In this document: piece after piece, positions 53,025-61,965 of the stretch
Layout: each line of letters begins with the position of its first letter
How positions within the stretch are numbered: position 1 is the stretch's first letter
Source of the DNA: Acetobacteraceae bacterium ESL0709
GTDB taxonomy: Bacteria > Pseudomonadota > Alphaproteobacteria > Acetobacterales > Acetobacteraceae
Assembly: GCA_029433415.1 (NCBI GenBank)
Contig: JAQTIA010000003.1
Span: 1,020,501-1,084,500 of the forward strand
Direction: 5' to 3'
DNA: 64,000 bases
Program-made: the position numbers and the translations under genes
The notes under the pieces: model-generated
Database searches by the model: none
What the model saw: only the letters and a program-made list of their open reading frames with translations
What the model was told of the DNA's origin: nothing

Positions 53025-54887
53025 TCAGCCTACTTTCTTCAAATCATCATCAAGCTCGTCCAGATCATGATCCATCATGCTCAGAACCGCAGAGGCACCT
53101 TTCTCGGCAGGAGGGGCAAGATTACGGGAAATGGCAAAAAGCTCTCTTCCCATACCTGCATCACTCAGCGGCACCTCGACCGCCTCGCGCTCTTCCCAGA
53201 TCTCCTCATCAATCAGAACATCAAGCTGGCCAGTCACCGCACAAACGCGGATTCTGTCTCCATCCCTAATCTTGGCCAGTGGGCCGCCCATTCTGGCTTC
53301 TGGCCACACATGCACAGCTGCCGGCACCTTGCCGCTCGCTCCGGAAAGGCGACCATCAGTTACCAAAGCCACTTTATGGCCTTTAGCCATCTGCACCCCC
53401 AGAGGAGGAATAAGGGCGTGAAGTTCGGGCATACCATTGGCACGGGGCCCCTGCCCGCGCACGACAACAACAACGTCACAATCAAGCTCACCCCTGCGTT
53501 GGGCTTCCTTGACAGCTTCCTGTGTCTCAAACACCCGTACCGGCGCCTCAACTGTCAGATTATCCTGGGCAATAGCGCTCGCCTTATAAATACCCCGCCC
53601 CAGATTTCCCTTCATCAACCTGATCCCGCCTGAAGAATGAAAAGGATCAGAAACAGGACGAATCACTTCAAGATCAGAAGAGGGAGAAGCGCTCCTGTAA
53701 ACCAGCTTCTCTTGCGCATCAAGAACAGCACGCCGCGCATAGGACGCAATCCCTCCCCCTGCAACGGTTTTTACATCTTTGTGCAAGAGACCAGCTCCCA
53801 TGAGCTCGGCAATAATGGCTGGCAGACCTCCAACCTCATTAAACCTGTTCACATCAGCCGAGCCGCTGGGATAAATTCTGGCAATCATGGGCACGACATC
53901 CGACAGACGCGAGAGATCTTCCCAGTCAATGACAATCCCTGCGGCACGTGCCACAGCAGGCAGATGAATGGTATGATTCGTCGACCCTCCTGTCGCCATC
54001 AAGCCAACTGCAGCATTCACAATTGCCTTTTCGTCGATAATCTCGGAGAGAGGGAGAGGATTTTCAGACTGAAACCCGATTTCTGCCAAACGATGGACAG
54101 CAGCGCGCGTAATCTCCTGACGCAAGGGTGTATTCACACGAATAAATGACGAATCCGGCATCATAAGACCAAGAAACTCAGCCATCATCTGATTGGTGTT
54201 GGCCGTGCCATAAAATGTACAGGTTCCCGCCCCATGATAGGAAGCACACTCAGCCTCAAGGAGTTTCTCTCGTCCAACCTTGCCTTCAACATACAATTCG
54301 CGGACGTGGACTTTTTCCTTATTAGGCAGTCCAGACCCCATCGGACCGGCAGGCAAAAGCATGGTTGGCAGGTGACCGTAACGCAGTGCTCCCATCAGGA
54401 GACCAGGCACAATCTTGTCACAGACTCCCAGCAGAGCCACTGCGTCAAACATGCCATGACATAACCCGATCGCTGTGGACTGGGCAATCACATCACGGGA
54501 GAATACGGACAGGTCCATTCCATCCTGTCCCTGCGTCACCCCATCGCACATAGCAGGAGTACCCCCTGCTACCTGCGCAGTCGCTCCAACCTCTCGTGCA
54601 AAAAGCTTTATCTGTTCTGGATAACGCCCATAGGGCTGATGCGCTGAAACCATATCATTATAGGACGTAATGATTCCGATATTGGGCACCCTGTTATAAA
54701 GCAGCTCCTCCTTGTCTGAAGGGCGTGCCGCTGCAACCGCGTGGGCAATATTACTACAGGCAAGTTGAGGACGGGACACTCCTTTGGCCCTGTTATAGGC
54801 CATAAGCTCCAGATAATGCCTGCGTGAACGTCTTGAACGCTCAATAATTCTGGCCGTGACACTTTCAACAACAGGATTTAGGGGCAT
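53025..54887 (-). CDS. edd: Phosphogluconate dehydratase
   Basis: Edd dehydrates 6-phosphogluconate to KDPG and contains an iron-sulfur cluster. The 620 residues carry the family Cys motifs PAMCDGVTQGQ, LGVCDKIVPG and GAGTCTFYGTANTNQ, and the end block TDGRLSGASGKVPAAVHV. The ATG at 54887 (MPLNPVVESVT) is chosen over a GTG five codons earlier. It pairs with eda; zwf and pgl are not adjacent. Confidence 0.97.
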   Translation of the reverse strand: MPLNPVVESVTARIIERSRRSRRHYLELMAYNRAKGVSRPQLACSNIAHAVAAARPSDKEELLYNRVPNIGIITSYNDMVSAHQPYGRYPEQIKLFAREVGATAQVAGGTPAMCDGVTQGQDGMDLSVFSRDVIAQSTAIGLCHGMFDAVALLGVCDKIVPGLLMGALRYGHLPTMLLPAGPMGSGLPNKEKVHVRELYVEGKVGREKLLEAECASYHGAGTCTFYGTANTNQMMAEFLGLMMPDSSFIRVNTPLRQEITRAAVHRLAEIGFQSENPLPLSEIIDEKAIVNAAVGLMATGGSTNHTIHLPAVARAAGIVIDWEDLSRLSDVVPMIARIYPSGSADVNRFNEVGGLPAIIAELMGAGLLHKDVKTVAGGGIASYARRAVLDAQEKLVYRSASPSSDLEVIRPVSDPFHSSGGIRLMKGNLGRGIYKASAIAQDNLTVEAPVRVFETQEAVKEAQRRGELDCDVVVVVRGQGPRANGMPELHALIPPLGVQMAKGHKVALVTDGRLSGASGKVPAAVHVWPEARMGGPLAKIRDGDRIRVCAVTGQLDVLIDEEIWEEREAVEVPLSDAGMGRELFAISRNLAPPAEKGASAVLSMMDHDLDELDDDLKKVG

Positions 54888-55137
54888 TTTTGTAGATCTC
54901 ACTTCATTCAGCGCGACTCATCGGTAAAGACAGGGCCCATTCCCTCCTTCTGAGTGCTATCAATTTTTTAGGTCTCTGTGAGAGTTTAGCGTAATAAAAC
55001 AGGCACAAGCAAGAGTAACTTTAATAAAAACAAAATACGCATCAGATCAGACGATACCTATATTAATATAATTTATTGCCGTTATTATTAATAAAATTTT
55101 TACTATGAATTATTTTTTACTTTTATAGTGTACCTCA

Positions 55138-57099
55138 CTAACCGTGAGACGTCCCTATTTCTTTCTCAGAAGACACAGACGGCCACTGTTTCTCCACCAG
55201 AGACATAAGGGAAGGCGTTTTCAGTCCCATTTTACGTGCGTAAAGCCATGTTGTTTTCAGCACATCATGAACATAGTGACGTGTCTGGTAAGTCGGTAAG
55301 GTCTCAATGAAATAAAGGGGATCACGCTGTTGTGCATGAAGTGCCTGCCAGTGCAGGATATTTCCTGGTCCTGCATTATAAGCCGCAAGAACATGCAGTA
55401 AAATCCCATCATCATTACGCTGGGCATTATGACGGTTCTGTCCATTATTGGCCGCCTCGCCCTGTGCCACAGTCTCTGCCAGATAAAGGATATAAAGCTG
55501 CCCCACCTCCAGATTATAGGCCGGATCCTTAAGCCGTTTTTCCATATTAAGAGGGACTTCGATAATGGCCTCGCCATGATCATCAAAACGGACATGATCA
55601 GACGTTACAAAACTGGCTGTCCGGGGTTGAACCTGCATCAACCCCCTTGCTCCCACAGGAGACACAGCATCAGGATTAAAATTGGATTCCATTCGTGCCA
55701 CCGCATAAACAAGCGCCGGATCAAGACGAAATCCATTCTGTGGCTTCAGATCAGGTGGCAGGTCGGGCTGTTCATTTTCGGACAGAAGCTCCATCTGGCG
55801 TTCAGCGGCCTCCTTCATCTGCCTGGAAAGCCCAATCATGCCAGCCTTGCGCACAACAAGCTGAAGAGAATGCGCTCTCGCAGGTTCCCTCTGAAAAAGG
55901 ATTGGCCACATATAACGCGCCAAAGCCTCTGCCCTGCCCTGTTCGCCTATTTGTAAAAGGGCAAAAAAATGCCGCCCTTCCGGCGCATTAAGAACCGTTT
56001 CAATATCATTATGGCTTATATGATGATGGCGGGCAGCCTCTGTTTCAACTCGTGAAAGCTCACGGCCCCTAGCTGCTTCGGCTCTTCCATGCGCGAGAGC
56101 TTCAGACGCCAAAATCCCGTAAAAGCAATCTTTATAAGATGCTGCCTTATGAAGCCAAAACCTGTACTCATTCATGACATGAAGGCGTTCCTGCACCCTC
56201 GCTTCCCAGAAGGCCGCAGCTGCCTGGACATAACGGTCTGTCTTGGGAGCATTAGCCGCCTCTCTAAACGACACCGACGCAAGCTGCCATTTCCCTTCAC
56301 GCCATAAAGCCAGCCCTTCGACATAGGCAGGCAATCCAACCTGTTTGACCCCACGTTCAAAGGCAGAATGGGCAAGACCTGAAGCCTGACTGACTTCCCC
56401 TTGACTGAGGTAAGTCAAGGCAATCTCGCCTTCCAACTGGGCATGATAATCATCCTGTAAGCCAGAAAGTTTATGGATATAGGAAAGCGCTACCTTCGCC
56501 CCCCCCATACCCTTGTTCAACTGTGGCTGGACGACATGATCTATGCGCGTGCTTCTTGCAATAACGTTTGCATCGTGATCCGCAACGAGACCGACATTTT
56601 TCTGCCCTGCTGCCAGAAACGATTGGAGCGGCGGCGCGAGGCCTGCTGAAAGCGGATAGATCTCATTCAGTCGTTCGTAAACAGACTGTGCATCAGGAAG
56701 ATTGGAATAATGCACCAGCCAGTCTTTCAAGGCGGCAAGAGGCGGAACGACATTCCTATGAAGATAATATTCCGCCTGCACATCAGCCATCAGCAGAGAG
56801 TCAGCAACCTCTGACAAGGAACTGTCCATAGAAGCAAAAGATTCATTCCTGACCATCTGGAACAGTTTTTTATAACGCTCAGCACTTTCTACAGAAAGAG
56901 GACGAGGAAACGCATTAAAACGCTTCTCAAACGACATGATCATGTCGGGTACAGCTTTCTTCTCCGTCTCGACAGAGACGGGTGCATGAAACCCGTCTTC
57001 TACCCATCTGTTAAAGACCGAATTCCGCGAAATCACAACGGAACAAGAGACAGTAACACAGGCAGCAAAGACAAATAGTAAGGTCCATTTCCTGTTCAT
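55138..57099 (-). CDS. Soluble lytic murein transglycosylase (Slt-type)
   Basis: This 653-residue periplasmic enzyme cuts peptidoglycan glycan strands to 1,6-anhydromuropeptides. The N-terminal signal or anchor region ends near residue 25; a helical superhelix (about 70-440) precedes the SLT domain, with catalytic Glu471 in ARMESNFNPDAVSPVGARGL and a YNAGPGN motif further on. It lies alone with AT-rich DNA on the edd side. Confidence 0.93.
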   Translation of the reverse strand: MNRKWTLLFVFAACVTVSCSVVISRNSVFNRWVEDGFHAPVSVETEKKAVPDMIMSFEKRFNAFPRPLSVESAERYKKLFQMVRNESFASMDSSLSEVADSLLMADVQAEYYLHRNVVPPLAALKDWLVHYSNLPDAQSVYERLNEIYPLSAGLAPPLQSFLAAGQKNVGLVADHDANVIARSTRIDHVVQPQLNKGMGGAKVALSYIHKLSGLQDDYHAQLEGEIALTYLSQGEVSQASGLAHSAFERGVKQVGLPAYVEGLALWREGKWQLASVSFREAANAPKTDRYVQAAAAFWEARVQERLHVMNEYRFWLHKAASYKDCFYGILASEALAHGRAEAARGRELSRVETEAARHHHISHNDIETVLNAPEGRHFFALLQIGEQGRAEALARYMWPILFQREPARAHSLQLVVRKAGMIGLSRQMKEAAERQMELLSENEQPDLPPDLKPQNGFRLDPALVYAVARMESNFNPDAVSPVGARGLMQVQPRTASFVTSDHVRFDDHGEAIIEVPLNMEKRLKDPAYNLEVGQLYILYLAETVAQGEAANNGQNRHNAQRNDDGILLHVLAAYNAGPGNILHWQALHAQQRDPLYFIETLPTYQTRHYVHDVLKTTWLYARKMGLKTPSLMSLVEKQWPSVSSEKEIGTSHG

Positions 57100-57242
57100 A
57101 GCCGGAACTACATAGGAAGCGTCTTTCCAAAAATCAAGCTTATGCGGGAAAAAGGATTTTCGGAAACGCTATACAGAACCCGTTTCCAAAACTGTATTTC
57201 CTTTTCTCGTGGTCTTTATACATCCCAATTATGTATTTAATT

Positions 57243-58052
57243 TCATCTTATATTAATAGTGTCCGCAAGTAAAACCAGATCTTGCCAAAGTCCACGTCTG
57301 ACAACAGATCCAGCTTTTAACTGCAAGGGATGATAGGTCGGTAAAAAGCGATTCTTCCCATTCTGTCCCGACAGCGACAAATCATGCCATTTTCCCCTGG
57401 CTTTTACGATCTGCGTCGCCTTCCCCGCCAGAAGTCGCAGGGGCGTTGTACCCATCGTGACCACAGGCAGATCTTTTGTCAGTTTCAATGCGTAACCCAG
57501 AATATGCTCAGCAATCTTCAGCTCGCCAGGTAAAAGGGGCCGCCCTCCTGGAGGACGCCATGGAATAGAGGGAACAAAATTTATATCCTCGCGTTTCAGA
57601 TGCAGCGATTGCATTATTTTTTCAAGATAGAACCCAGCCTCTCCAGAGAATAATGTACCTGAGCGATCTTCATCAGCATCAGGGACTTCGCCGATAATGA
57701 CAAAACGAGCCCCTTCATGCAGTTCGGGCACGAGGTGATGAGTTGCTGTCCTGAACAGGGGCTGATCCCTGAACTGATCAAGAAAGGATCTCAGGGATTC
57801 TATCCCATCCCCTGCTTCCACCAGCACAGGAACTTCCTCTTGGGGATAAGAAGCGACCTCTATTTCCGTCACTCCCCGTCGAGACAGACTGACTATGGGA
57901 TTTTTCTCTCTCTGGGTTTTAGTCCGTGAGCACAGACTATCCATAGGCTGCCAGGGAATGGATTCCGTAACAGCCTCTACACCCCACTCCATCTGAAGCT
58001 TCAGAGCCGCCAGAAGACTTGCCTCAAAAGGCTGACTTAAGGGAAGAGACAT
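57243..58052 (-). CDS. Uracil-DNA glycosylase-superfamily protein, Fe-S cysteines absent
   Basis: This 269-residue protein resembles family 4 uracil-DNA glycosylases. It has the active-site-like motif GEVPDADEDRSG (121-132), WRPPGGRP (165-172) and the late THYHP-type motif TYHPLQL. Family 4 enzymes normally use four Cys for a 4Fe-4S cluster, yet this protein has only one Cys (41), and the usual Cys before P-L-x-x-T is Gln97. It is therefore either a cluster-free variant or a protein of changed function. It is divergent from ispE with about 127 bases between. Confidence 0.8.
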   Translation of the reverse strand: MSLPLSQPFEASLLAALKLQMEWGVEAVTESIPWQPMDSLCSRTKTQREKNPIVSLSRRGVTEIEVASYPQEEVPVLVEAGDGIESLRSFLDQFRDQPLFRTATHHLVPELHEGARFVIIGEVPDADEDRSGTLFSGEAGFYLEKIMQSLHLKREDINFVPSIPWRPPGGRPLLPGELKIAEHILGYALKLTKDLPVVTMGTTPLRLLAGKATQIVKARGKWHDLSLSGQNGKNRFLPTYHPLQLKAGSVVRRGLWQDLVLLADTINIR

Positions 58053-58179
58053 AATTTATTGCTTTTCTCGAAGATAGCCATTCCTGAAATCTTTTGTTAC
58101 ATCGTCCTGATCAGCAAAGGAAGTTTCCGGCCGTGGGACACTACGACCCGGATTTCTATAAGAAGGTCTCGTAAACCCA

Positions 58180-59082
58180 ATGCTACAGGATACAGCCCCC
58201 GCCAAGATCAATCTCTACCTTCATATCACGGGGCGACGTGAAGACGGTTATCATCTTCTTGATAGCCTGGCCGTGTTTGCAGGCGCGGGAGACCGCCTTT
58301 CTCTCATCAGGCACGATAAGCCCGACATTACAGAAACGGCCACGCTCACCCTGACAGGGCCTTTTTCAGAGGGACTGAAAATGGAGCCAGACAATCTGGT
58401 CCTGCGAGCAGCCCATTTCCTGAAGCAAAAAGCTCTTGATGTTACAAAATGTTCTCTACCGCCTGTTGCCTTTACGCTGGAAAAGAATCTTCCTGTCTCT
58501 TCCGGTATTGGCGGGGGCTCAGCTGACGCGGCCTGTGCCTTGCGCCTGCTCACACGCTATTGGGAGCTTCCTCTTTCATTGGCTTCAGAAATCGCCCCCT
58601 TCCTCGGTGCTGACGTCCCTGTCTGTCTGAACACCTTTGCCCAACGTATGGAAAATATTGGTGACCATCTGTCGCCTGCCCCTCGTATACCTTCTTTGGG
58701 TATGATCTTGGTCAATCCCGGCGTAGCTGTCTCCACTCCTGTGATTTTCAAGGATCTGAATCTGCCCAAAGGAGTTTCCGCCCCCACAACCACCCAGCTT
58801 CCCGCCCATGGATGGGAAAATGCAAAAGCATTCGCTGCTTTCCTCGAAACGACCCGTAACGACCTCCAACCTCCTGCCATCAGGCAAGTGCCCGTCATTA
58901 AAGATGTGCTTCATGCTCTTTCTGCCTTACCAGAGGTTCTTTTTGCCCGTATGAGCGGTTCCGGCGCGACCTGTTTCGCTCTTTTTGAAACGGCGGAAAA
59001 AGCCTTTTTAGCCAGAGAAACCCTCATGAAACAGCAAGAAAGCAAGGGTTGGTGGTGTTGGGCAGGGGACGTCCTGCCTTGA
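58180..59082 (+). CDS. ispE: 4-diphosphocytidyl-2-C-methyl-D-erythritol kinase
   Basis: IspE phosphorylates CDP-methylerythritol in the non-mevalonate isoprenoid pathway. The 300-residue GHMP kinase has PAKINLYLHITGRREDGYH, the ATP-binding loop LPVSSGIGGGSADAA and the late MSGSGATCF motif. It is complete. It is divergent from the glycosylase homologue and convergent with an exported protein gene, with a palindromic terminator between. Confidence 0.97.
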   Translation: MLQDTAPAKINLYLHITGRREDGYHLLDSLAVFAGAGDRLSLIRHDKPDITETATLTLTGPFSEGLKMEPDNLVLRAAHFLKQKALDVTKCSLPPVAFTLEKNLPVSSGIGGGSADAACALRLLTRYWELPLSLASEIAPFLGADVPVCLNTFAQRMENIGDHLSPAPRIPSLGMILVNPGVAVSTPVIFKDLNLPKGVSAPTTTQLPAHGWENAKAFAAFLETTRNDLQPPAIRQVPVIKDVLHALSALPEVLFARMSGSGATCFALFETAEKAFLARETLMKQQESKGWWCWAGDVLP

Positions 59083-59104
59083 CAGAGTCGAACCGATTAC
59101 AAAA

Positions 59105-59130
59105 AAGCCCGTCTTGATCAAGACGGGCTT
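59105..59130. terminator. Perfect 26-bp palindromic terminator
   Basis: The sequence AAGCCCGTCTTGA followed by its exact reverse complement forms a GC-rich stem. On the minus strand it is followed by TTTTG, and on the plus strand it is preceded by six A, so it should end the exported-protein transcript (minus) and probably ispE (plus) as well. Confidence 0.85.
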
Positions 59131-59171
59131 CCACAAACGCCTACTGAAAAACCGACAAACTCTACCGGAAT

Positions 59172-59705
59172 TTACTCGGCCTGCCCCCCTTTCAGATGTG
59201 CATTGCACTGAGACCAATAGCCGCCACCTTTCTGAATCCATTTCAGAGAACCATTCCCGCCATTTTCCTTGTTGGCATTATACTGGGCCACACAGGTTTT
59301 CATACGCGCTTTACCTGGCGTCAGAGACGCAAATTGCGGGTCAACCTTATCAGGGAACACGACACTGCCACTCACGACAGGCGTTTTAGCCTCTGTTACC
59401 GTATTCCCAGAGGAGGGAGTCTTCGCTTCAGGCTTTTTGGCCTCTGCCTTGGGTGCTTCTTTGGCTTCTTCTGTTTTGGCATTGGCCGAAGCGCCTGTTC
59501 CACATTTTGTGGCCTTGAAATCCTTATATTCAAGGCCATTCAAAGTACCGTCTTTTTTCGCGGCAAAAAACGCTTTACGGCAATCCTTGCCTGTCATACC
59601 CTGACTTTCCCCGGCATTATGAGGCTGAGGTGCTGCTGCCAGCGCTGCACCGCCTGTCATGGCGGCCATTATGGCTACGGCCGAGCAAAAACGCGATAAT
59701 TTCAT
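59172..59705 (-). CDS. Exported protein with two Cys-motif modules
   Basis: This 177-residue protein has a signal peptide (MKLSRFCSAVAIMAAM, ending near ALA-A). The mature part has an N-terminal module DCRKAFFAAKKDGTLNGL followed by YKDFKATKC, a linker of about 55 residues rich in Lys, Ala, Glu and Pro, and a C-terminal module TCVAQYNANKENGGNGSLKW followed by YWSQC. Each module has a Cys pair about 25-27 residues apart, similar in style to PsiF repeats. The ATG at 59705 follows AAGGA; an in-frame start 7 codons earlier was rejected. Role unknown. Confidence 0.8.
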   Translation of the reverse strand: MKLSRFCSAVAIMAAMTGGAALAAAPQPHNAGESQGMTGKDCRKAFFAAKKDGTLNGLEYKDFKATKCGTGASANAKTEEAKEAPKAEAKKPEAKTPSSGNTVTEAKTPVVSGSVVFPDKVDPQFASLTPGKARMKTCVAQYNANKENGGNGSLKWIQKGGGYWSQCNAHLKGGQAE

Positions 59706-59835
59706 AAAATTATTCCTTCCGATCATGGTGAAAAATCCAGAATCACCGAAACATATTAAAGTTGCGTAAAAGCAAAGATTCGCACCAGGCGGGACATACA
59801 GTTCTACGCTTTAATACCAAGAGTAAAGAGAATTA

Positions 59836-60174
59836 TCAGGAACGAGGAACCAAAAGAATGATCCCTGCTCCCATCAGGCAAAAAACCGCTCCCACCATAT
59901 CCCAGAGATCCGGCCGGTTTCCTTCAACGCTCCACATCCAGCAAAGAGACGAAACAATGTAAATCCCACCATAAATCGCAAAGGCACGACCAGCCTGATC
60001 AGAAGGACTGAATGTCAGAACCCAAGCGAAACAGGCCAGAGAAACGCAGCCAGGCAAAAGCCATAAGCAGGATCTGCCCTCCTTGAAGAAAAGCCAAAAA
60101 GCGTAACAACCAAAAATTTCGGCCATGGCAGCAGCAACATAAACACAAACCGTTCTTATGAAACCTGCCACCAT
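59836..60174 (-). CDS. ynfA: YnfA-family inner-membrane protein
   Basis: This 112-residue protein has four predicted transmembrane helices, typical of the UPF0060/YnfA family related to small multidrug-resistance transporters. GCYAFWLFFKEGRS and the central GRAFAIYGGIYIVSSLCWMW stretch are family hallmarks. It lies 26 bases after amtB on the same strand and may be in the glnK-amtB transcript. Transport activity for this family is suggested but not well established. Confidence 0.92.
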   Translation of the reverse strand: MVAGFIRTVCVYVAAAMAEIFGCYAFWLFFKEGRSCLWLLPGCVSLACFAWVLTFSPSDQAGRAFAIYGGIYIVSSLCWMWSVEGNRPDLWDMVGAVFCLMGAGIILLVPRS

Positions 60175-60200
60175 AAACCGGAAATTCCTTTCTCTGCCGC

Positions 60201-61472
60201 CTAGTTCAGACGCTCTCCATGCTGCGTCATGTCCAGACCTTCAAGTTCCTCGTCACGAGTAACACGCATACCGACCGTACGGTCAATAATGACGACTATG
60301 AAGGCTGTGACGATAGCACACCATATGATCGTCACCCCCACAGCCTCTGCCTGCTTCAGCAGCTGTGAAAAGCTGCCTACAACCCCGCCGGGAGACGCCT
60401 CAGTCGCCGAAAGAGGACCATAAGCCAGCACGCCAGTCAGCAAAGCCCCCACAATCCCGCCAACCCCGTGGATTCCAAATGCATCAAGACTGTCATCATA
60501 GCCAAGCCTGCGCTTGATAACACTGACAGACCAAAAACAGATCACACCAGAAACAAGGCCTATGACAAGTGCCCCCACGGGCAGGACAAATCCTGCGGCT
60601 GGCGTGATCCCCACCAGGCCGGACACGGCACCGGAAATAATGCCCAGAGCCGTTGGCTTTTTTGTATAAAACCATTCCAGCATCATCCAGGCCAAGGCTC
60701 CGGCCGCCGTGGCAATTTGAGTCGTCAGCATCGCCATGCCAGCGCGCCCATTCGCACCAAAGGCAGAGCCTGCGTTAAACCCGAACCAGCCAATCCATAA
60801 AAGAGAAGCCCCGATAATCGCATAGGCTAGATTATGGGGCGACATGTCTTCACGCCGGAAGCCATTACGTTTTCCGATCATCAGCGCACAAACCAGACCA
60901 GCGATCCCCGCATTGATATGGACGACGGTGCCTCCGGCAAAATCCACGGCGCCAAGTGCCGCCACCCATCCATTTGGACTCCAGACCCAATGGGCTATGG
61001 GCGCATAGACCAGCAGGCTCCACAGCACCACAAAGAGACACAGTGCCGAGAATTTGATTCTTTCAGCAAAAGCACCGGTAATAATAGCCGGTGCAATGAC
61101 GGAAAAACTCATCTGGAAGGTCAGAAAAACGCTTTCAGGAATGGTCATAGGCGTCGCACCCGCCGTGCCAGCACCCAAAATAAAGGCACTGTCAGATCCA
61201 TTATGGAAATGCTCAACCAGCCCATTCAGGAAAAAACGCGACATGCCACCAATCCAGCTTGTCCCAGGAGTAAAGGCAAGACTGTAGCCACATATCATCC
61301 AAACAACAGAAGCAAGACAGCAGATTGCAAAAGACTGCACCATGGTAGACAGCACGTTCTTTCTGCGCACCATACCGGCATAAAACAGGGCTATACCAGG
61401 AACGGTCATCATAATGACAAAAGCCGTACTAACCAGCATCCAGGCGGTGTCGCCCGTATTGATTGCTTGCAT
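60201..61472 (-). CDS. amtB: Ammonium transporter
   Basis: AmtB carries ammonium across the inner membrane. The 423-residue protein has about 11 transmembrane helices, FAERIKFSALCLF, the His-containing pore region DFAGGTVVHINAGIAGLVCA and FGIHGVGGIVGALLTGVLAY. There is no long signal peptide. The start codon shares one base with the glnK stop (TGATG), so expression is coupled to its regulator. Confidence 0.96.
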   Translation of the reverse strand: MQAINTGDTAWMLVSTAFVIMMTVPGIALFYAGMVRRKNVLSTMVQSFAICCLASVVWMICGYSLAFTPGTSWIGGMSRFFLNGLVEHFHNGSDSAFILGAGTAGATPMTIPESVFLTFQMSFSVIAPAIITGAFAERIKFSALCLFVVLWSLLVYAPIAHWVWSPNGWVAALGAVDFAGGTVVHINAGIAGLVCALMIGKRNGFRREDMSPHNLAYAIIGASLLWIGWFGFNAGSAFGANGRAGMAMLTTQIATAAGALAWMMLEWFYTKKPTALGIISGAVSGLVGITPAAGFVLPVGALVIGLVSGVICFWSVSVIKRRLGYDDSLDAFGIHGVGGIVGALLTGVLAYGPLSATEASPGGVVGSFSQLLKQAEAVGVTIIWCAIVTAFIVVIIDRTVGMRVTRDEELEGLDMTQHGERLN

Positions 61473-61810
61473 CAGAGCGCCCCTTCCCCAATTTCGCCCG
61501 TACGGATTCTGACAATCTGTTCCAAGGGTGTTACCATGATCTTGCCATCGCCAATGCGTCCCGTACGGGCCGCCTGCATAATAGCCTCCACAACCTCGGG
61601 TACCAGCTCTTCACGAATGGCGATTTCAATCTTGATTTTTGCGACAAAACTGACGTGATATTCAGCACCGCGGTAAATTTCTGTCTGACCTTTCTGACGG
61701 CCAAACCCCCTGACCTCGGAAACTGTAAGCCCTTGAATCCCGAGTTGGGTCAAGGCCTCGCGCACGTCATCCAGCTTGAATGGCTTTATAATGGCAATAA
61801 CCAATTTCAT
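61472..61810 (-). CDS. glnK: PII nitrogen-regulatory protein (GlnK-type)
   Basis: This 112-residue PII trimer subunit senses 2-oxoglutarate and ATP/ADP and blocks AmtB under ammonium excess. It has MKLVIAIIKPFKLDDV, the T-loop with Tyr51 (EIYRGAEYHV) for uridylylation, and GRIGDGKIMV. The ATG at 61810 was chosen because the 26 upstream codons are unlike the family. It is paired with amtB (TGATG junction), which supports GlnK rather than GlnB. It is divergent from the UbiH-family gene. Confidence 0.95.
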   Translation of the reverse strand: MKLVIAIIKPFKLDDVREALTQLGIQGLTVSEVRGFGRQKGQTEIYRGAEYHVSFVAKIKIEIAIREELVPEVVEAIMQAARTGRIGDGKIMVTPLEQIVRIRTGEIGEGAL

Positions 61811-61965
61811 GTCGGACAGTCCCCTGATAATGATCCCGGTAAAACATGTTTCAAGGCAGGTTCTCTCTGCACCCTCAGAACGTATCACTATCGCAACGAT
61901 ATGGGCAAGCCTTTCTTTTGCATCAAAGGCAGGCTAGGAGAGAAGGAACGTAAGGGGGCATAATC

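Noticed and set aside
61811-61965. A sigma-54 promoter before glnK
   Set aside because: GG and GC elements are present but the spacing is wrong (15 bases), so no claim is made.
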